From: Anthropogastromicrobium sp963626545
Lineage (GTDB): Bacteria > Bacillota > Clostridia > Lachnospirales > Lachnospiraceae
Direction: 5' to 3'
Assembly: GCA_963626545.1 (NCBI GenBank)
Contig: CAVFYJ010000002.1
Span: forward strand, 1 to 64,000
DNA: 64,000 nt
The notes beneath the pieces were generated by a model that did not search any database, was not told the DNA's origin, and saw only the letters and a program-made list of their open reading frames with translations. The translations under genes were made by a program, and so were the position numbers. Shown piece after piece: positions 17,411-26,021 of the stretch (positions within the stretch are counted from its first letter, which is position 1; each line of letters opens with the position of its first letter).

Positions 17411-18292
17411 ATGAGTAAAATAAAAGTGGCAGCAATCCAGATGAAATGCAGCACAAATCCAGAAGAGAGTCTTGCGCATGCAGAAGAAATGGTCAGAGAG
17501 GCTGCGGCAAACGGCGCCAATGTGATTCTGCTTCCAGAGCTGTTTGAGCGCGAGTATTTCTGTCAGCAGCGCCGTTATGATTTCTACCAGTACGCACAGA
17601 CAGTAGAAGAAAATAAAGCGGTTCAAATGGGCAAGCGCCTTGCAAAAGAGTTACAAGTTGTCCTTCCAATCAGCTTTTATGAGAAGGATGTCAACAACCT
17701 ATATAATTCCGTGGCATGTATCGATGCAGATGGAACACTGCTTGGCGTATATCGAAAGACACATATTCCGGATGATCATTATTATCAGGAAAAGTTTTAT
17801 TTCACGCCGGGCGATACTGGTTTCAAGGCATTCAAGACACAGTTTGGAACAATCGGTGTCGGCATTTGCTGGGATCAGTGGTTCCCGGAGACCGCACGCA
17901 GCATGGCACTGTTAGGTGCAGAAATTTTGCTTTACCCGACCGCCATCGGCTCCGAGCCAATTTTAGAGTGTGACAGCATGCCACACTGGAGACGTGTCAT
18001 GCAGGGGCATGCGGCAGCAAATTTGATGCCAGTCATTGCCGCAAACCGCATCGGAACAGAGAACGTAGAGCCATGTGAGGAAAATGGAGGTCAGACCTCT
18101 TCTCTTATTTTCTATGGCTCCTCCTTTGTAGCAGACGAGACTGGAGAACTGATCTGTTCGGCATCCCGCGATCAGGAAGAGATTCTTTATGGTGAGTTTG
18201 ATTTAACTGAGCTCGCACAGAAGCGCCTCGAGTGGGGACTTTTCCGCGATCGAAGGCCGGAAATGTACGGCATTATAGTGGGGAGAAAGTGA
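17411..18292 (+). CDS. aguB: N-carbamoylputrescine amidase
   Basis: A 293-residue nitrilase-superfamily hydrolase that converts N-carbamoylputrescine to putrescine, ammonia and CO2. The catalytic triad is visible as Glu in LLPELFEREYF (about 42), Lys in YRKTHIPDDHYYQEKFYF (about 117), and Cys in GVGICWDQWFPE (about 155). The HIPDD/YYEKFYF and WDQWFPE segments are specific for the AguB family. It is the last gene of the polyamine operon, followed by an intrinsic terminator. Together with speA and aguA it completes arginine-to-putrescine conversion. Confidence 0.95.
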   Translation: MSKIKVAAIQMKCSTNPEESLAHAEEMVREAAANGANVILLPELFEREYFCQQRRYDFYQYAQTVEENKAVQMGKRLAKELQVVLPISFYEKDVNNLYNSVACIDADGTLLGVYRKTHIPDDHYYQEKFYFTPGDTGFKAFKTQFGTIGVGICWDQWFPETARSMALLGAEILLYPTAIGSEPILECDSMPHWRRVMQGHAAANLMPVIAANRIGTENVEPCEENGGQTSSLIFYGSSFVADETGELICSASRDQEEILYGEFDLTELAQKRLEWGLFRDRRPEMYGIIVGRK

Positions 18293-18326
18293 TCGTGATG
18301 ATGGTTTGCATATTATAACATAAATT

Positions 18327-18360
18327 AGCGCCCCGACGAGTATTTTGTCGAGGCGCTTTT
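18327..18360 (+). terminator. Intrinsic terminator of the polyamine operon
   Basis: AGCGCC (18327-18332) pairs with GGCGCT (18352-18357), with an inner GAC/GTC helix, followed by TTTT. It lies 35 nt after aguB. Confidence 0.8.
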
Positions 18361-18423
18361 GCAAAATTGTCGGGGGCATGAACATCATCACAAAAATTTC
18401 ACAAAACAAGTCATGTTTCTTGT

Positions 18424-18452
18424 TGACAGATAAAATAATAAATGTTATAGTA
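18424..18452 (+). promoter_or_regulatory. Strong promoter upstream of tnpB / cbpA-like gene
   Basis: Consensus TTGACA (18424-18429), 17-bp spacer, TATAGT (18447-18452) with extended TG. The transcript would begin near 18459, where a hairpin typical of an IS200/IS605 left end starts. It may originally have served the J-protein gene now 1.5 kb away. Confidence 0.75.
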
Positions 18453-18571
18453 CATATAGAGCAGAAAGACGTTAATCGTATTCTGCCACTTATATAATAG
18501 TTAATATGCCAGTGCGAAAATCTTTTTGTTTAAAAGAATTAGCACGATTGAAGCACTATACAAAAAAGGAG

Positions 18572-19750
18572 ATGAGGTATTTGCTAAAGAGCTTCAAGAC
18601 GGAAATCAATCCCACATTGGAGCAGAGAACAAAGATCAATAAAACGATTGGAACCTGCCGATATCTATACAATTTTTATCTTTCTTATAACTTGAAGCGT
18701 TATGAGCAGGGAGAAAAATTTATGAGTGGAAAGTCCTTTAGCGTATGGCTGAATAATGAATATTTGCCGACACATCCTGAATATTCATGGATAAAGGAAG
18801 TTAGCTCAAAGGCAGTAAAGTATGCAATTGAATGTGGGTGTACCGCATTTACAAGATTTTTTGAGCATCAGAGTGGATTTCCAAATTTCAAAAAGAAAGA
18901 CACTTCAGATGTTAAAATGCATTTTGTGAAGAATAATCCGAAGGACTGCTTTTGTGAGCGACACCGAATTAATATTCCAACACTTGGCTGGGTACGGCTA
19001 AAGGAAAAGGGATATCTGCCAACAACGAAAGATGGTTGGCGAATTCGAAGTGGTACTATTTCGAAAAAAGCGGGGCGATTTTATGTATCTGTTCTAGTGG
19101 ATGTTCCGGATTTGCCAGTCAAGCAGAAAAAAGATCAAGCTGAAGGAATAGGAATTGATCTTGGACTAAAAGAGTTTGCCGTTCTTTCAAATGGTAAAAC
19201 TTATAAAAACATTAATAAAACAAGCCGAATAAAAAAGCTTGAGAAACAGTTAAGACGGGCCCAGCGTTGTCTGTCTCGTAAATATGAAAATTTAAAGAAA
19301 ATGAGGAAAGGAGAGTCTACTCAAAGGGCAAATATACAAAAACAAAAGCTTAGGGTACAAAAACTTCATCAGAGAATCAACCAGATTCGAACCGATTACA
19401 TTAATCAGACAATTGCAACGATTGTGAAAACCAAGCCATCGTATCTAACGATTGAAGATTTGAATGTAAAAGGAATGATGAAGAATCGTCATCTTTCGAA
19501 AGCAGTGGCTTCACAGAAATTTTATGAGTTTCGAGAAAAACTTGTGAAAAAGTGTCATGAAGAAGGAATTGAGTTGAGAATGGTAAGTAGATGGTATCCA
19601 TCTTCGAGAATATGTCATAGTTGTGGATGTATCAAGAAAGATTTAAAACTTTCAAACCGAACTTACAGATGCAGTTGTGGTTATAGAGAAGATCGTGATA
19701 TCAATGCGGCACTTAATTTGAAAGATGCAATAACTTACGAAATTGCATAA
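18572..19750 (+). CDS. tnpB: TnpB RNA-guided nuclease (OrfB, IS605 family)
   Basis: A 392-residue relative of Cas12. It has the N-terminal helix-turn-helix segment (FKTEINPTLEQRTKINKTIGTCRYLYN), the split RuvC nuclease with Asp in GIGIDLGLKEF (about 195), Glu in YLTIEDLNVKGM (about 294) and Asp in REDRDINAALNL (about 376), and a zinc finger with CHSCG and CSCG pairs between the last two. All catalytic residues are present, so it is probably active as an omega-RNA-guided endonuclease that maintains the element. ATG 18572 is used because AAAGGAGAT lies just upstream and homology starts at MRYLLKSFKTEI; the frame is open from 18506. Confidence 0.92.
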   Translation: MRYLLKSFKTEINPTLEQRTKINKTIGTCRYLYNFYLSYNLKRYEQGEKFMSGKSFSVWLNNEYLPTHPEYSWIKEVSSKAVKYAIECGCTAFTRFFEHQSGFPNFKKKDTSDVKMHFVKNNPKDCFCERHRINIPTLGWVRLKEKGYLPTTKDGWRIRSGTISKKAGRFYVSVLVDVPDLPVKQKKDQAEGIGIDLGLKEFAVLSNGKTYKNINKTSRIKKLEKQLRRAQRCLSRKYENLKKMRKGESTQRANIQKQKLRVQKLHQRINQIRTDYINQTIATIVKTKPSYLTIEDLNVKGMMKNRHLSKAVASQKFYEFREKLVKKCHEEGIELRMVSRWYPSSRICHSCGCIKKDLKLSNRTYRCSCGYREDRDINAALNLKDAITYEIA

Positions 19751-19900
19751 TCGAACGCAATCGTAAGTATGTACCCAGGGCTATCTGGGGAATTCACGAC
19801 TGTGGAGTGTACAAGAACTTGTGAGTAGATAGAACTTTGGTTCATCAAAAGCATACACGATGAAGCAGTAAGTAGTGTTTGTGAGAACCTACAATTCTCA
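19741..19900 (+). ncRNA. Predicted omega RNA / right-end RNA of the TnpB element
   Basis: The DNA after tnpB is non-coding and carries successive hairpins: CCCAG/CTGGG (19774-19789), ACAAG/CTTGT (19811-19822), GAAC/GTTC (19832-19843) and TGAGAA/TTCTCA (19882-19900). TnpB guide RNAs come from exactly this position, the scaffold ending at the element's right end and the guide reading into flanking DNA, here towards the J-protein gene. The exact boundaries are not determinable by eye. Confidence 0.5.
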
Positions 19901-19933
19901 ATATGAGTATATTTACACATATTTTGAGTAGCA

Positions 19934-21127
19934 GTGAGAGCTGTGAAGAGAGATTACTATGAAGTATTAGGCGTCAGCCAAAGTGCAGACGCATCTGCAA
20001 TAAAGAAAGCATATCGAAAGCTCGCAAAGAAGTATCATCCAGACAGCAATGTCGGTGATGCATCGGCAGCAGAGCATTTTAAGGAAGTAAATGAGGCTTA
20101 TGATGTCCTCGGTGACGAGAAAAAGCGTAATCTTTACGATCAATATGGTCATGCGGCCTTCGAAGAAGGCTTTGGCCAGGGTGCAAATGGTTACTCCGGT
20201 GGTTATTCCGGTGGAGCAAGTGGCTTTGGTGGAAACGGAGGTTTCGGCGGCTTTTCAGGTTTTGGAAATGCTGGTTCCAATGGCGGCTATCAGGAGTTCC
20301 ATTTTAATGGAAATGATGCCGACATGGATGATCTGTTAAAGAATTTGTTCGGAGGCGGCCACTTTAGCGGCGGATTTGGTTCTAGTTCAGGTTCAGGCAG
20401 CTCAGGCAGACGTAGCTATTCATCCAGCGGCTTTAACTCTAGTGGCTTCGGTTCTGGCTTTGGTCAGGGTGCAAATGGAAATGGCTATAGCAGCTATTCA
20501 GACTTTGGATCCGACTACGGAGCAGGCGCAGGTTCTTCCTCTGGTTTTGGTAGTGACGCAGGAGCCGATTTCCTCGATGTCAACGCAGAAGTTACGGTCA
20601 GCTTTGACGAGGCAGCCTTTGGTGCAAACAAGAGAATTCGCTTACAGGGATCCGATGGCAAGACACAGACACTTGAAATCAAGATTCCGGCAGGTATCGA
20701 CTCCGGCAAGACGATTCGTCTGAAGGGAAAGGGCAGTATCGGTCGAAACGGTCGTACCGGCGATCTGTTATTAAAGGTTACCGTACAGGATAAGCCAGGT
20801 TTCCGTCGTGAGGGAATGGATGTCTACACCACTGTGCAGATTCCATTTACCACAGCTGTATTTGGCGGCGAGGCACGTATTCAGACCATTCACGGCGATG
20901 TCATCTGCAAGATCAAACCGGGTACCCAGTCTGGCAGCAAGATTCGTTTAAGAGGCAAGGGCATCGTCTCCATGAAGGACGCAAAAGTCTTTGGTGATCA
21001 GTATACAGTTGTCGAGATTCAGGTACCGACAACACTCACGCCGCAGGCCGCAAGGAAGCTGCGTGAATTTGAAACTGAGTATGCGAAGGCCTCCGGGAGT
21101 ACATCAAACGGCTTTCATGCCGCGTAA
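19934..21127 (+). CDS. J-domain co-chaperone, CbpA/DnaJ type II
   Basis: A 397-residue Hsp40. The J-domain (about 4-70) contains YYEVLGVSQSADASAIKKAYRKLAKKYHPD with the HPD motif needed to stimulate DnaK ATPase. Residues about 78-210 are a long Gly/Ser/Phe-rich linker. Two beta-barrel substrate-binding domains follow (about 215-370), without the CxxCxGxG zinc-finger repeats, so it is the CbpA type rather than canonical DnaJ. The only starts are GTG at 19934 or 19943 with a poor ribosome site, and the TnpB element ends a few dozen bases upstream, so the native start region may have been altered by the insertion. A stem-loop terminator follows. Confidence 0.85.
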   Translation: MRAVKRDYYEVLGVSQSADASAIKKAYRKLAKKYHPDSNVGDASAAEHFKEVNEAYDVLGDEKKRNLYDQYGHAAFEEGFGQGANGYSGGYSGGASGFGGNGGFGGFSGFGNAGSNGGYQEFHFNGNDADMDDLLKNLFGGGHFSGGFGSSSGSGSSGRRSYSSSGFNSSGFGSGFGQGANGNGYSSYSDFGSDYGAGAGSSSGFGSDAGADFLDVNAEVTVSFDEAAFGANKRIRLQGSDGKTQTLEIKIPAGIDSGKTIRLKGKGSIGRNGRTGDLLLKVTVQDKPGFRREGMDVYTTVQIPFTTAVFGGEARIQTIHGDVICKIKPGTQSGSKIRLRGKGIVSMKDAKVFGDQYTVVEIQVPTTLTPQAARKLREFETEYAKASGSTSNGFHAA

Positions 21128-21155
21128 TGCTTTCGATAAAAATTGACAGAAAAAG

Positions 21156-21190
21156 CTCTCATCATTCAAACAGATTGATGAGAGTTTTTT
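21156..21190 (+). terminator. Intrinsic terminator after the J-protein gene
   Basis: CTCTCATCA and TGATGAGAG form a 9-bp stem with an 11-nt loop, followed by six T residues. Confidence 0.85.
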
Positions 21191-21191
21191 G

Positions 21192-21220
21192 TTGCTTTAT
21201 GGAAATGGTTCCGCTATAAT
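21192..21220 (+). promoter_or_regulatory. Promoter of the AEC transporter gene
   Basis: TTGCTT (21192-21197), 17-bp spacer, perfect TATAAT (21215-21220), 30 bp before the ATG. Confidence 0.6.
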
Positions 21221-21249
21221 AGTACTGTTTATGTAAAGGAGGAGAAAAC

Positions 21250-22173
21250 ATGTCAATGCAGATCGTGTTTGAACAGATTCTTGTCATTTTCGGCTATATA
21301 ATCGTCGGATATGCGGCAGGAAAGCTGAAAATCATCAACAAGGAGCAGCAGCGTTATCTTTCAAAGCTGATTTCATCGCTCATACTTCCATTTACAGTGC
21401 TTTCAGCCAGCAGCATGCAGGTAAATGGACGTGATCTTATTAACATAGCAGAGGCAGTCGCACTGCTGTTTGGATGTCTGGCACTCACATCGGCAGGTGT
21501 GTTGGCATATGCGAAGATCAAAAAACTGCCAGATGAAAAGAAAGCAGCATATACAGGACTGTGTACCTATCCAAATTGCACATTCATCGGAATGCCGCTT
21601 TGCATCGCACTTATGGGTGAGTGGGGTACGCTTTACGGCGCAGCAGGAATCATTTCATTTAATATGCTTTTTTTTACACTTCAGATTTCTCTGTTTACCA
21701 GACAAAAATTTCATCCAAAAGTATTTTTGACACCATTAAATATCAGTACGCTGGTAATGATATTGATGCTTATATTCCATGTGCAGTTTCCAACCCCGCT
21801 TCAGACTGTATGCTCCAATATAGGAGGCATCACTACACCGCTTGCACTTATCATTGTAGGTGTTATGTTGGCAGACGGAAATCTGTCAGAGATCATAACA
21901 GAGAAGCGATCCTATGTGATATCACTGATAAGAAATATCATTTGCCCGCTTGTCATGCTTGCTATTATGGCAGTGCTTCCGCTTGACCAGAATCTTAGAA
22001 TGGCAGTGCTGATCTATGTGGCATGCCCTGTCGCAAATCTGACGAGCGTATATGCTATTCAATGTGATATGGAGCCGGCATTGTGCGCAAAAGCAACAAT
22101 TTTGTCAACAATTCTTTTTATCGTGACAATACCGGCAATCATATGGCTCGGACAGATGGTTTACGGATTTTAA
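21250..22173 (+). CDS. AEC (auxin efflux carrier) family transporter
   Basis: A 307-residue inner-membrane protein with about ten hydrophobic segments in two five-helix halves, typical of the bile/arsenite/riboflavin-type AEC family. The first helix pair VIFGYIIVGYAAGKLKII and the broken-helix segment TYPNCTFIGMPLCIALMG (Asn-Pro-rich crossover) are recognisable. Bacterial members export or import carboxylic acids such as malate; the substrate is unknown. It is monocistronic, with its own promoter and AGGAGGAG ribosome site, and precedes pckA, which might hint at organic-acid metabolism. Confidence 0.82.
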   Translation: MSMQIVFEQILVIFGYIIVGYAAGKLKIINKEQQRYLSKLISSLILPFTVLSASSMQVNGRDLINIAEAVALLFGCLALTSAGVLAYAKIKKLPDEKKAAYTGLCTYPNCTFIGMPLCIALMGEWGTLYGAAGIISFNMLFFTLQISLFTRQKFHPKVFLTPLNISTLVMILMLIFHVQFPTPLQTVCSNIGGITTPLALIIVGVMLADGNLSEIITEKRSYVISLIRNIICPLVMLAIMAVLPLDQNLRMAVLIYVACPVANLTSVYAIQCDMEPALCAKATILSTILFIVTIPAIIWLGQMVYGF

Positions 22174-22256
22174 CCGAATCAAGTAAGTCCCATGCTTCAA
22201 TTGCAAAAATCAGCCCAACTAACGTGTTAATTTTTTAATAAAAAGACCAAAAATAC

Positions 22257-22321
22257 GCAAAAAGTCTTGTTCAATTGGTTAAAAAAGCAATTGACTTTTT
22301 GCATAAATTCTGGAATAATAT
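22257..22321 (+). promoter_or_regulatory. pckA promoter overlapped by a long imperfect palindrome
   Basis: GCAAAAAGTC (22257-22266) is repeated in reverse at 22293-22302, with nested CAATTG copies at 22272-22277 and 22288-22293. The right arm covers the -35 hexamer TTGACT (22291-22296); the -10 is AATAAT (17-bp spacer) or TAATAT (19-bp). The layout suggests a repressor or catabolite-type operator controlling pckA. A second small palindrome (TGTACAAATGTACA) lies in the leader at about 22367-22380. Confidence 0.5.
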
Positions 22322-22408
22322 AGATAGATTGGGGTGATTTTTGGAGATACCCAAAAGACGCCAATTGTACAAATGTACAGATATTAAGAAAAGAGAGGTT
22401 AATGTAAA

Positions 22409-24016
22409 ATGGCAAAAGTGGATTTAAGCCAGTATGGTATTACTGGAACTACAGAAGTTGTATACAATCCTTCTTATGAAGATCTGTTTGCAGAGGAGAC
22501 AAAGCCAGAGTTAGAAGGCTATGAGAAGGGACAGGTTACCGAACTGGGTGCTGTTAATGTCATGACTGGTATTTACACCGGACGTTCTCCTAAGGATAAG
22601 TTCATCGTTATGGATGAGAATTCCAAGGATACTGTATGGTGGACCTCTGATGAGTATAAGAACGACAACCATCCGGCTAGCGAAGAGGCATGGGCAGCTG
22701 TTAAAAAGATCGCTCAGGAAGAACTTTCCAACAAGAAGCTGTATGTCGTAGATGCATTCTGCGGTGCAAACAAGGATACCAGAATGGCAGTTCGTTTCAT
22801 CGTAGAGGTTGCTTGGCAGGCTCATTTCGTAACCAACATGTTCATCCGTCCTACAGAGGAAGAGCTTAAGGATTTCAAGCCAGATTTCGTTGTTTACAAC
22901 GCATCTAAGGCTAAGGTTGAGAACTACAAGGAGCTGGGTCTGAATTCTGAGACAGCTGTTGTATTCAACATCACAAGCCATGAGCAGGTTATCATCAACA
23001 CATGGTACGGCGGTGAGATGAAGAAAGGTATGTTCTCCATGATGAACTACTTCCTTCCATTAAAGGGTATGGCTTCCATGCACTGCTCCGCTAACACCGA
23101 TATGAACGGTGAGAATACCGCTATCTTCTTTGGTCTGTCTGGAACAGGTAAGACCACTCTGTCTACCGACCCGAAGCGTCTCCTGATTGGTGATGACGAG
23201 CACGGATGGGATGACAACGGCGTATTCAACTTCGAGGGTGGATGCTACGCAAAGGTTATCAACCTGGATAAGGATTCCGAGCCGGATATCTACAATGCAA
23301 TCAAGAGAAACGCTCTTCTTGAGAACGTTACTGTTGATGAGAATGGCAAGATCGACTTCACTGATAAGAGCGTAACCGAGAATACTCGTGTATCTTATCC
23401 GATCGACCACATCGAGAAGATCGTTCGTCCGATCTCTGCTGCTCCGGCTGCAAAGAACGTTATCTTCCTGTCTGCAGATGCATTCGGTGTACTGCCGCCA
23501 GTATCTATTCTGACTCCAGAGCAGACAAAGTACTACTTCCTGTCTGGTTTCACCGCTAAGTTAGCTGGTACCGAGCGTGGTATCACTGAGCCGACCCCAA
23601 CCTTCTCCGCTTGCTTCGGACAGGCATTCCTTGAGCTGCATCCGACCAAGTACGCAGAAGAGCTGGTTAAGAAGATGGAGAAGAGCGGTGCAAAGGCATA
23701 TCTGGTAAATACCGGATGGAATGGTACCGGAAAGCGTATCTCCATTAAGGATACTCGTGGTATCATCGATGCAATTCTGGATGGTTCCATCACAACTGCA
23801 CCTACAAAGAAGATCCCGATGTTCGACTTCGAGGTTCCGACCGCACTTCCGGGTGTTGATCCGCAGATCCTTGATCCTCGTGACACCTATGCTGATGCTT
23901 CTGAGTGGGAGGCAAAGGCAAAGGATCTGGCAAGCCGTTTCGTAAAGAACTTCAAGAAGTATGAGGGCAACGAGGCTGGTAAGGCTTTAGTAGCTGCAGG
24001 TCCGAAGGCTGAATAA
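22409..24016 (+). CDS. pckA: Phosphoenolpyruvate carboxykinase (ATP)
   Basis: A 535-residue enzyme that interconverts oxaloacetate + ATP with PEP + CO2 + ADP. In anaerobic gut Clostridia it often runs towards oxaloacetate. Signatures are the N-terminal GIYTGRSPKDKF, the kinase-1a P-loop FGLSGTGKTTLSTD (about 240), the kinase-2 segment IGDDEHGWDDNGVFNFEGGCYAK, and the adenine-binding LVNTGWNGTGKRISIKDTR. Length is as in E. coli PckA. Codon use is strongly biased and unlike the neighbours, suggesting high expression. It is monocistronic with its own palindromic promoter and a terminator. Confidence 0.97.
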   Translation: MAKVDLSQYGITGTTEVVYNPSYEDLFAEETKPELEGYEKGQVTELGAVNVMTGIYTGRSPKDKFIVMDENSKDTVWWTSDEYKNDNHPASEEAWAAVKKIAQEELSNKKLYVVDAFCGANKDTRMAVRFIVEVAWQAHFVTNMFIRPTEEELKDFKPDFVVYNASKAKVENYKELGLNSETAVVFNITSHEQVIINTWYGGEMKKGMFSMMNYFLPLKGMASMHCSANTDMNGENTAIFFGLSGTGKTTLSTDPKRLLIGDDEHGWDDNGVFNFEGGCYAKVINLDKDSEPDIYNAIKRNALLENVTVDENGKIDFTDKSVTENTRVSYPIDHIEKIVRPISAAPAAKNVIFLSADAFGVLPPVSILTPEQTKYYFLSGFTAKLAGTERGITEPTPTFSACFGQAFLELHPTKYAEELVKKMEKSGAKAYLVNTGWNGTGKRISIKDTRGIIDAILDGSITTAPTKKIPMFDFEVPTALPGVDPQILDPRDTYADASEWEAKAKDLASRFVKNFKKYEGNEAGKALVAAGPKAE

Positions 24017-24151
24017 TTCGAGCTTCGAATTTAAAATTCAGAATTCAAAAATCAATGATTTGAGTGAGATCCCATTGAATGAGATTAAATTCAGATCAAA
24101 CCAAACAAAATAACGATAGGTTAATTGGGCAATTAATTGACTAAGGTAAGG

Positions 24152-24181
24152 CGGGTCATGCGTATGCATGGCTCGTTTTTT
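24152..24181 (+). terminator. Terminator after pckA
   Basis: CGGGTCATGC and GCATGGCTCG form a 10-bp stem (two G-U pairs) with a GTAT loop, followed by six T residues. It lies only 19 bp upstream of the next gene's ATG. Confidence 0.75.
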
Positions 24182-24199
24182 CATAACTGGGAGGCATTT

Positions 24200-25951
24200 A
24201 TGGAGAAGAACCAAAATAACGAAGCAAAAATAATAAGCCAGTTAAAAAAGCTTACGGAGCAGCAACAAATCGAAGCTTGCGTCTATATGTACGAGAATAT
24301 GCGTGACCGAGAACGAGAAAAATTCGATTCGATATTAAGTAAATATTTGAAAAATTTGGCACGTATAAAGGATAATACAAATGGAAATTCAAATGTCGCT
24401 GCTATGAGTTTGAAAGAAAGAACATCGTGGAAAGAGGACAGTATTAAGCTTCTTGAATCAATTGAGAATGGAGAATATATACTTCAAGGAAGCATTGAAT
24501 ACGATTATGGATATGATTATTACGATGATGCTGGGGAGACTTCTTATGAGGATCCGGACGAGATAACAGATAAAATCATGCAAATCATATTTTTTGCAAA
24601 TGGTTGCTTTCAGGCAGGCTATTATCAGGATGCCCGTGATCTTTATGATCGTCTGTGGGAGTTAACGGTTACGGCTGATGTGGAAGATTACGGTGAAGAA
24701 TCTCTTACATTGAATGAGTTGGTTCAAAATCAGTTATTGGCGGCAGATTTGAACCAGATGGCAGAATACACGTTATATGCCGATTATCAGGTGAGAGAGC
24801 CAGACGAACGAGTCGAGGATATGTACCAATATTTTCGTTATCCCGTTTTTGACAATATTTCCATGGAAAAGGCATTGGCATCTGGAAAAGACAAATTGGA
24901 AGATACGGAGTTGTTCTGGAAAGAATGGATTGAATTTTTATCATCCAAGGATGGAAGAACGGAGACACGACTGATAGAGGAAGCGGCACTGTATTGTGGT
25001 GGTTGCGAGTTACTGGAGAAAGTCGCAGAGAAAAATTATCGTTTGCATCCTCAGATAGTCTTGGATGCAATGGAGACATACAAAAATGCTGCACTTTACG
25101 AAAAAATGGGACGCTGCGGAGAAAAGGCAATAAAGCAAATGAATTCGGAATATTGCATTCGAAGTCAAATTGCAAAACAGACTGCGCTTGCATATGAGTA
25201 TCAGAACAAGAAATACGATCAGGGAATCATCTGGCAGGAGATATTTCGCTCAGACTCGACAATTACGAATTTACTATTCTTTCTTGCTGCAGATCCAAAA
25301 CGTGTAAAAAATTACACTGTTTACAAAAATGACGGTAAAGTGATGAACATTCAAAACAACAGAGAACTTCAAAGAAATCAGATTAGTAAAAATCAATATG
25401 TGCCATTACGGCTTTTGACGGGCGGCTTTGGTGAGGTTGAAACCTATTGTAAACGTTACAAAGCCTCTATAGGATGGACAGGAAGCTTCATGAAAAAGAC
25501 GATTGCACTGTTCCTTCTTCTTCTTTATCAGGAAAAGACACTTCGGACGGCAACAAGCAGGCTGCTTTTCCAGATTGACTTTGAGGAAGTGGGAGAGGAA
25601 AAACAGGTAAATTTGGAAAAGCAGATTTACAAAGAAAGCAGAAGTAAGGATGTAAGTGCATTGTGGATACTGCTTTTGAAATGGAAGGAACAATATCCGA
25701 TGGAACTCGATGAACGAAAACAGCATCTTGCATGGATTAAGAAATTAATGAAGGATCGAGCGGACGCAATTGTAGGAAATGCCTATAGGGGAAAATATCG
25801 GGAAACAGCGATGTATCTTTGTGCAATTGGTGAAGTTGAGGAATCGTTTGGAACTGTAAATGCAAAGGGCCGCATTCAACAGGAATATAAATCAAAGTTT
25901 CCAAGACATCGTGCATTTCATAGTGATATGAGTGAGTTTTGCAAAGGATAA
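24200..25951 (+). CDS. Uncharacterised helical-repeat protein
   Basis: I do not recognise a named family. The 583-residue protein is predicted to be almost all alpha-helix, with TPR-like helical units (for example ANGCFQAGYYQDARDLYDRLWEL near 130 and ALYEKMGRCGEKAIKQ near 300). An acidic Tyr/Asp-rich stretch lies near 97-118. Its C-terminus (RADAIVGNAYRGKYRETAMYLCAIGEV ... KFPRHRAFHSDM) resembles the end of proteins that carry SWIM zinc fingers or DUF6880-like repeats, but no CxC/CxH finger is visible. GGGAGG precedes ATG 24200; the frame from 24137 runs through the pckA terminator and is rejected. Function unknown, probably a protein-interaction scaffold. Confidence 0.7.
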   Translation: MEKNQNNEAKIISQLKKLTEQQQIEACVYMYENMRDREREKFDSILSKYLKNLARIKDNTNGNSNVAAMSLKERTSWKEDSIKLLESIENGEYILQGSIEYDYGYDYYDDAGETSYEDPDEITDKIMQIIFFANGCFQAGYYQDARDLYDRLWELTVTADVEDYGEESLTLNELVQNQLLAADLNQMAEYTLYADYQVREPDERVEDMYQYFRYPVFDNISMEKALASGKDKLEDTELFWKEWIEFLSSKDGRTETRLIEEAALYCGGCELLEKVAEKNYRLHPQIVLDAMETYKNAALYEKMGRCGEKAIKQMNSEYCIRSQIAKQTALAYEYQNKKYDQGIIWQEIFRSDSTITNLLFFLAADPKRVKNYTVYKNDGKVMNIQNNRELQRNQISKNQYVPLRLLTGGFGEVETYCKRYKASIGWTGSFMKKTIALFLLLLYQEKTLRTATSRLLFQIDFEEVGEEKQVNLEKQIYKESRSKDVSALWILLLKWKEQYPMELDERKQHLAWIKKLMKDRADAIVGNAYRGKYRETAMYLCAIGEVEESFGTVNAKGRIQQEYKSKFPRHRAFHSDMSEFCKG

Positions 25952-26021
25952 AGCGGCTTGGAGACCTGAAAACGCAACTATTAACAGGTAATTGATAAAA
26001 TATATAGGAGAGGGATAAAAA

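Larger units (their letters stand above)
18462..19900 (+). mobile_element. IS200/IS605-type element carrying only tnpB (IS1341-like)
   Basis: A tnpB gene without a tnpA neighbour is flanked by hairpins: GCAGAA/TTCTGC (18462-18487) on the left and TGAGAA/TTCTCA (19882-19900) on the right, as expected for subterminal structures in this family, which has no terminal inverted repeats. Exact ends cannot be set without comparing an empty site. Without TnpA it would need a helper transposase to move. Confidence 0.6.

Noticed and set aside
20091..20723. Open frames of 82 and 115 codons inside the J-protein gene
   Set aside because: They result from the Gly/Ser-rich repetitive coding sequence read out of frame; no ribosome sites.
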